48,093 nucleotides of DNA from Bacteroidales bacterium. GTDB taxonomy: Bacteria > Bacteroidota > Bacteroidia > Bacteroidales > Muribaculaceae. A program made the position numbers and the translations under genes. Below the pieces are notes generated by a model. The model was not told the DNA's origin. It worked only from the letters and a program-made list of their open reading frames with translations, and did not search any database. The stretch lies in contig JAJBVP010000255.1 in the NCBI GenBank assembly GCA_020859755.1, positions 1-48,093 on the forward strand, given 5' to 3'. Within the stretch, counting starts at the first letter, position 1; every line of letters starts with the position of its first letter. Shown here piece by piece: positions 47,201 through 48,093 of this stretch.

Positions 47201-47976
47201 GCTCCGTTATTCGCTACAAGATCTCCAACGGCGATGTCAACTCCACACCCGAGGTGATCAAGCTGGCCAACGAATGGACCATTTGGGGCAACTTCGCCAA
47301 CGTCTACCCCGACGACAACGACACATTCTGGGTGGCTTGCGATAAGATGCAACCTGTGCGCTACAACAACAAGGGCGAGGTGGTTGAAACCCTCCCTGTA
47401 GCCGCTCTTGGCTCGGCTGTGGCGCCTTCGGCTGGTACTGACGTTGTAATCGTTCCCTTCGGCGAGCGCAAGTATATGGGTGCCGTGACTTATGCCGGTT
47501 CCAACGCCAATGGCCTTAACAGCGGCGCTCTCGCCCTGATTGACCTCACCAGCGGTGCCGAGGCCGCGACTGCTCCCGTCGGCGTTTATCCCTCCGACGG
47601 TTACGCATCCGACCTGCGCAACACCAACTTTATCTCCTCCGTCGCCGCTGAGCTTACCGACAAAAACACCACAATCAACCTCTGGACACTCGTGCCTCAG
47701 CAAGGCGTGGCTTACTACTACTATCAAGGCCTTATCGCTTCCGGAATCGAAAGCGAGTGGGCACAACCCTGGCAACTTGTCACCCGCGCTTGCCAAGTGT
47801 CGACAACAGCCCCGGTTGCCCTCATCGAGGTTTACACCCTTAGCGGATCTATGGTGAAGTCGTCGCATGGCGAGCCAATCGACTGCTCGTCCCTCCCGGC
47901 CGGAGTGTACATCGCACGTGCAATCGGCCTCGACCGACACACCCAAGTGGCCAAGATCACAGTGGCTAAACGCTAA
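44296..47976 (+). CDS. N-acetylmuramoyl-L-alanine amidase (Amidase_3) with two propeller-like modules and C-terminal sorting-like domain
   Basis: IMLDPGHGGHDCGACG, HEADLVLL, FCSIHLNAS, AILTEGEFVDN give the Zn-ligand/catalytic residue pattern; two downstream propeller-like copies; C-terminus IEVYTLSGSMVKSSHGEPIDCSSLPAGVYIARAIG. Confidence 0.9.
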   Translation: MKKIFTILSVVAMAFTLNATSTWSGLRIMLDPGHGGHDCGACGYNSQKPHEADLVLLCSNTLYPKLTALGAPVSRTRLDDTFIALQTRKALSVSYDPYIFCSIHLNASTAHTASGTETWYYWTTGNSLNLANKVQAQLLEQMGRTNRGVQRNGWTVITGSASVPAILTEGEFVDNQSAWNYLKDETGTGFANWVKGHLYGFYDHFNQTLGKDITNPKTTSTDPTPTTNPTLKVSTTSLYFDARRGSTETLSFTVTGTDLSGNITVTSSNSMFTVDNATLGSSGGTVKVKFTPPTDASTMAAGDFSGYKITVKNTTDGTSYSKTVKITGHLGEKLLTNLSKQWRRCQAAGNVDKTISASVFGYDPTLIRNFAYYQGKLYCVYNGTDILVLNALNGYKIGFLKKGTTILESTLQLCDVKVLDGVIFACSLAINGTDKGLRIYQWDSDDSYPKRIYTTTNFRDCDRLGDCMEVTGDVNGTLYFTFANDNSEIASSPKTQILQYIRKMKDSSTGVADSAVWSLWRAPVYRNDGSTQLSTKGNTRAYRLSGKKWWIDGKDSYPTLVKANDDETAAISQNITIDTGESWGSSFHDFTWGDDHYVANIVFNGKVYDKNGNMVSDYNYKGARVRLSLDAEKDYSRVYQVKDYPNDTIGLGIDSRNTNATADLVIDTDSQNYVWIWEYSTTHGIGCYGYGTLPTYTLPSSITPDAAITISDTDVILDTEVGKSASTGITVSGTDLVGDITISLGGTDKGMFSIDTKKITQANAQGVVVVTYTPTEAGTHTATLTIKSTQVASQTVTIVGTATESDIPDPDYQFVDLIPSLTEGWCYSVNRGNLAQAPWFSSESPWSRSIEVINGHLYVLNHQNWGTDPVINIVDAYTGTQLGTLSTEGVNDVSCAAKLSSLSKIGNQLIACNYASATHTLTVYKWASDTSDPEIILQDSAHGGAYVGMITASGTMSDGYLWFCSPAICSVIRYKISNGDVNSTPEVIKLANEWTIWGNFANVYPDDNDTFWVACDKMQPVRYNNKGEVVETLPVAALGSAVAPSAGTDVVIVPFGERKYMGAVTYAGSNANGLNSGALALIDLTSGAEAATAPVGVYPSDGYASDLRNTNFISSVAAELTDKNTTINLWTLVPQQGVAYYYYQGLIASGIESEWAQPWQLVTRACQVSTTAPVALIEVYTLSGSMVKSSHGEPIDCSSLPAGVYIARAIGLDRHTQVAKITVAKR

Positions 47977-48001
47977 CTTGACACATTCAGCACAATCTTT
48001 G

Positions 48002-48040
48002 GAACAAACGGCCTAAACAGGGCCGTTTGTTCTTTCTACT
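48002..48040 (+). terminator. Intrinsic terminator of the SusCD/amidase block
   Basis: Perfect 12-bp stem GAACAAACGGCC-TAAACAG-GGCCGTTTGTTC followed by TTTCTACTT. Confidence 0.85.
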
Positions 48041-48075
48041 TGTTCGCCCGACATGGGCATAATCTAACGGGTGCG

Positions 48076-48093
48076 AGGCCAAGAGAGGCCTTT
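48076..48093 (+). terminator. Possible second hairpin at the window edge
   Basis: AGGCC-AAGAGA-GGCCT followed by TT at the window end; truncated. Confidence 0.3.

Noticed and set aside
1-48093. tRNA/rRNA genes, IS elements or integrases
   Set aside because: None recognised; no transposase or integrase-like translation in the ORF track and no rRNA-like sequence noticed.

Overview
The window looks like a Bacteroidales (Muribaculaceae-like) accessory locus centred on L-rhamnose and alpha-glucoside containing glycans; taxonomy is inferred from gene families and TAnnTTTG -7 boxes. Minus strand at left: GH106 alpha-L-rhamnosidase, rhaB, rhaA, plus a 41-aa ORF missed by the ORF track. Next come an apparently frameshifted fimbrillin/DUF6562-like lipoprotein, a GlpT/UhpT-type transporter, an ECF sigma factor fused in one ORF to a GH65 enzyme, a glycerophosphodiester phosphodiesterase, a hybrid two-component regulator, a GH78-like rhamnosidase, a GH3-GH37 fusion and a deacetylase-like/GH78 fusion. 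The right side is a long plus-strand PUL-like block: two SusC/SusD pairs, a GH99-like enzyme, a phosphodiester glycosidase (NAGPA), a PD40 propeller protein and an N-acetylmuramoyl-L-alanine amidase, ending at a strong terminator. Main hunt results: (i) the sigma-GH65 fusion with a hydrophobic segment at the junction, a candidate membrane-tethered sugar-responsive sigma factor; (ii) a gapless 26-bp motif (GAACAAATA-N9/10-TTTGGCGCG-like) upstream of several transcription units at near-constant distance from the -7 box; (iii) an enzyme set compatible with attack on a rhamnose- and phosphodiester-containing, peptidoglycan-linked glycopolymer. All family calls are by eye from translated motifs; no searches were run.
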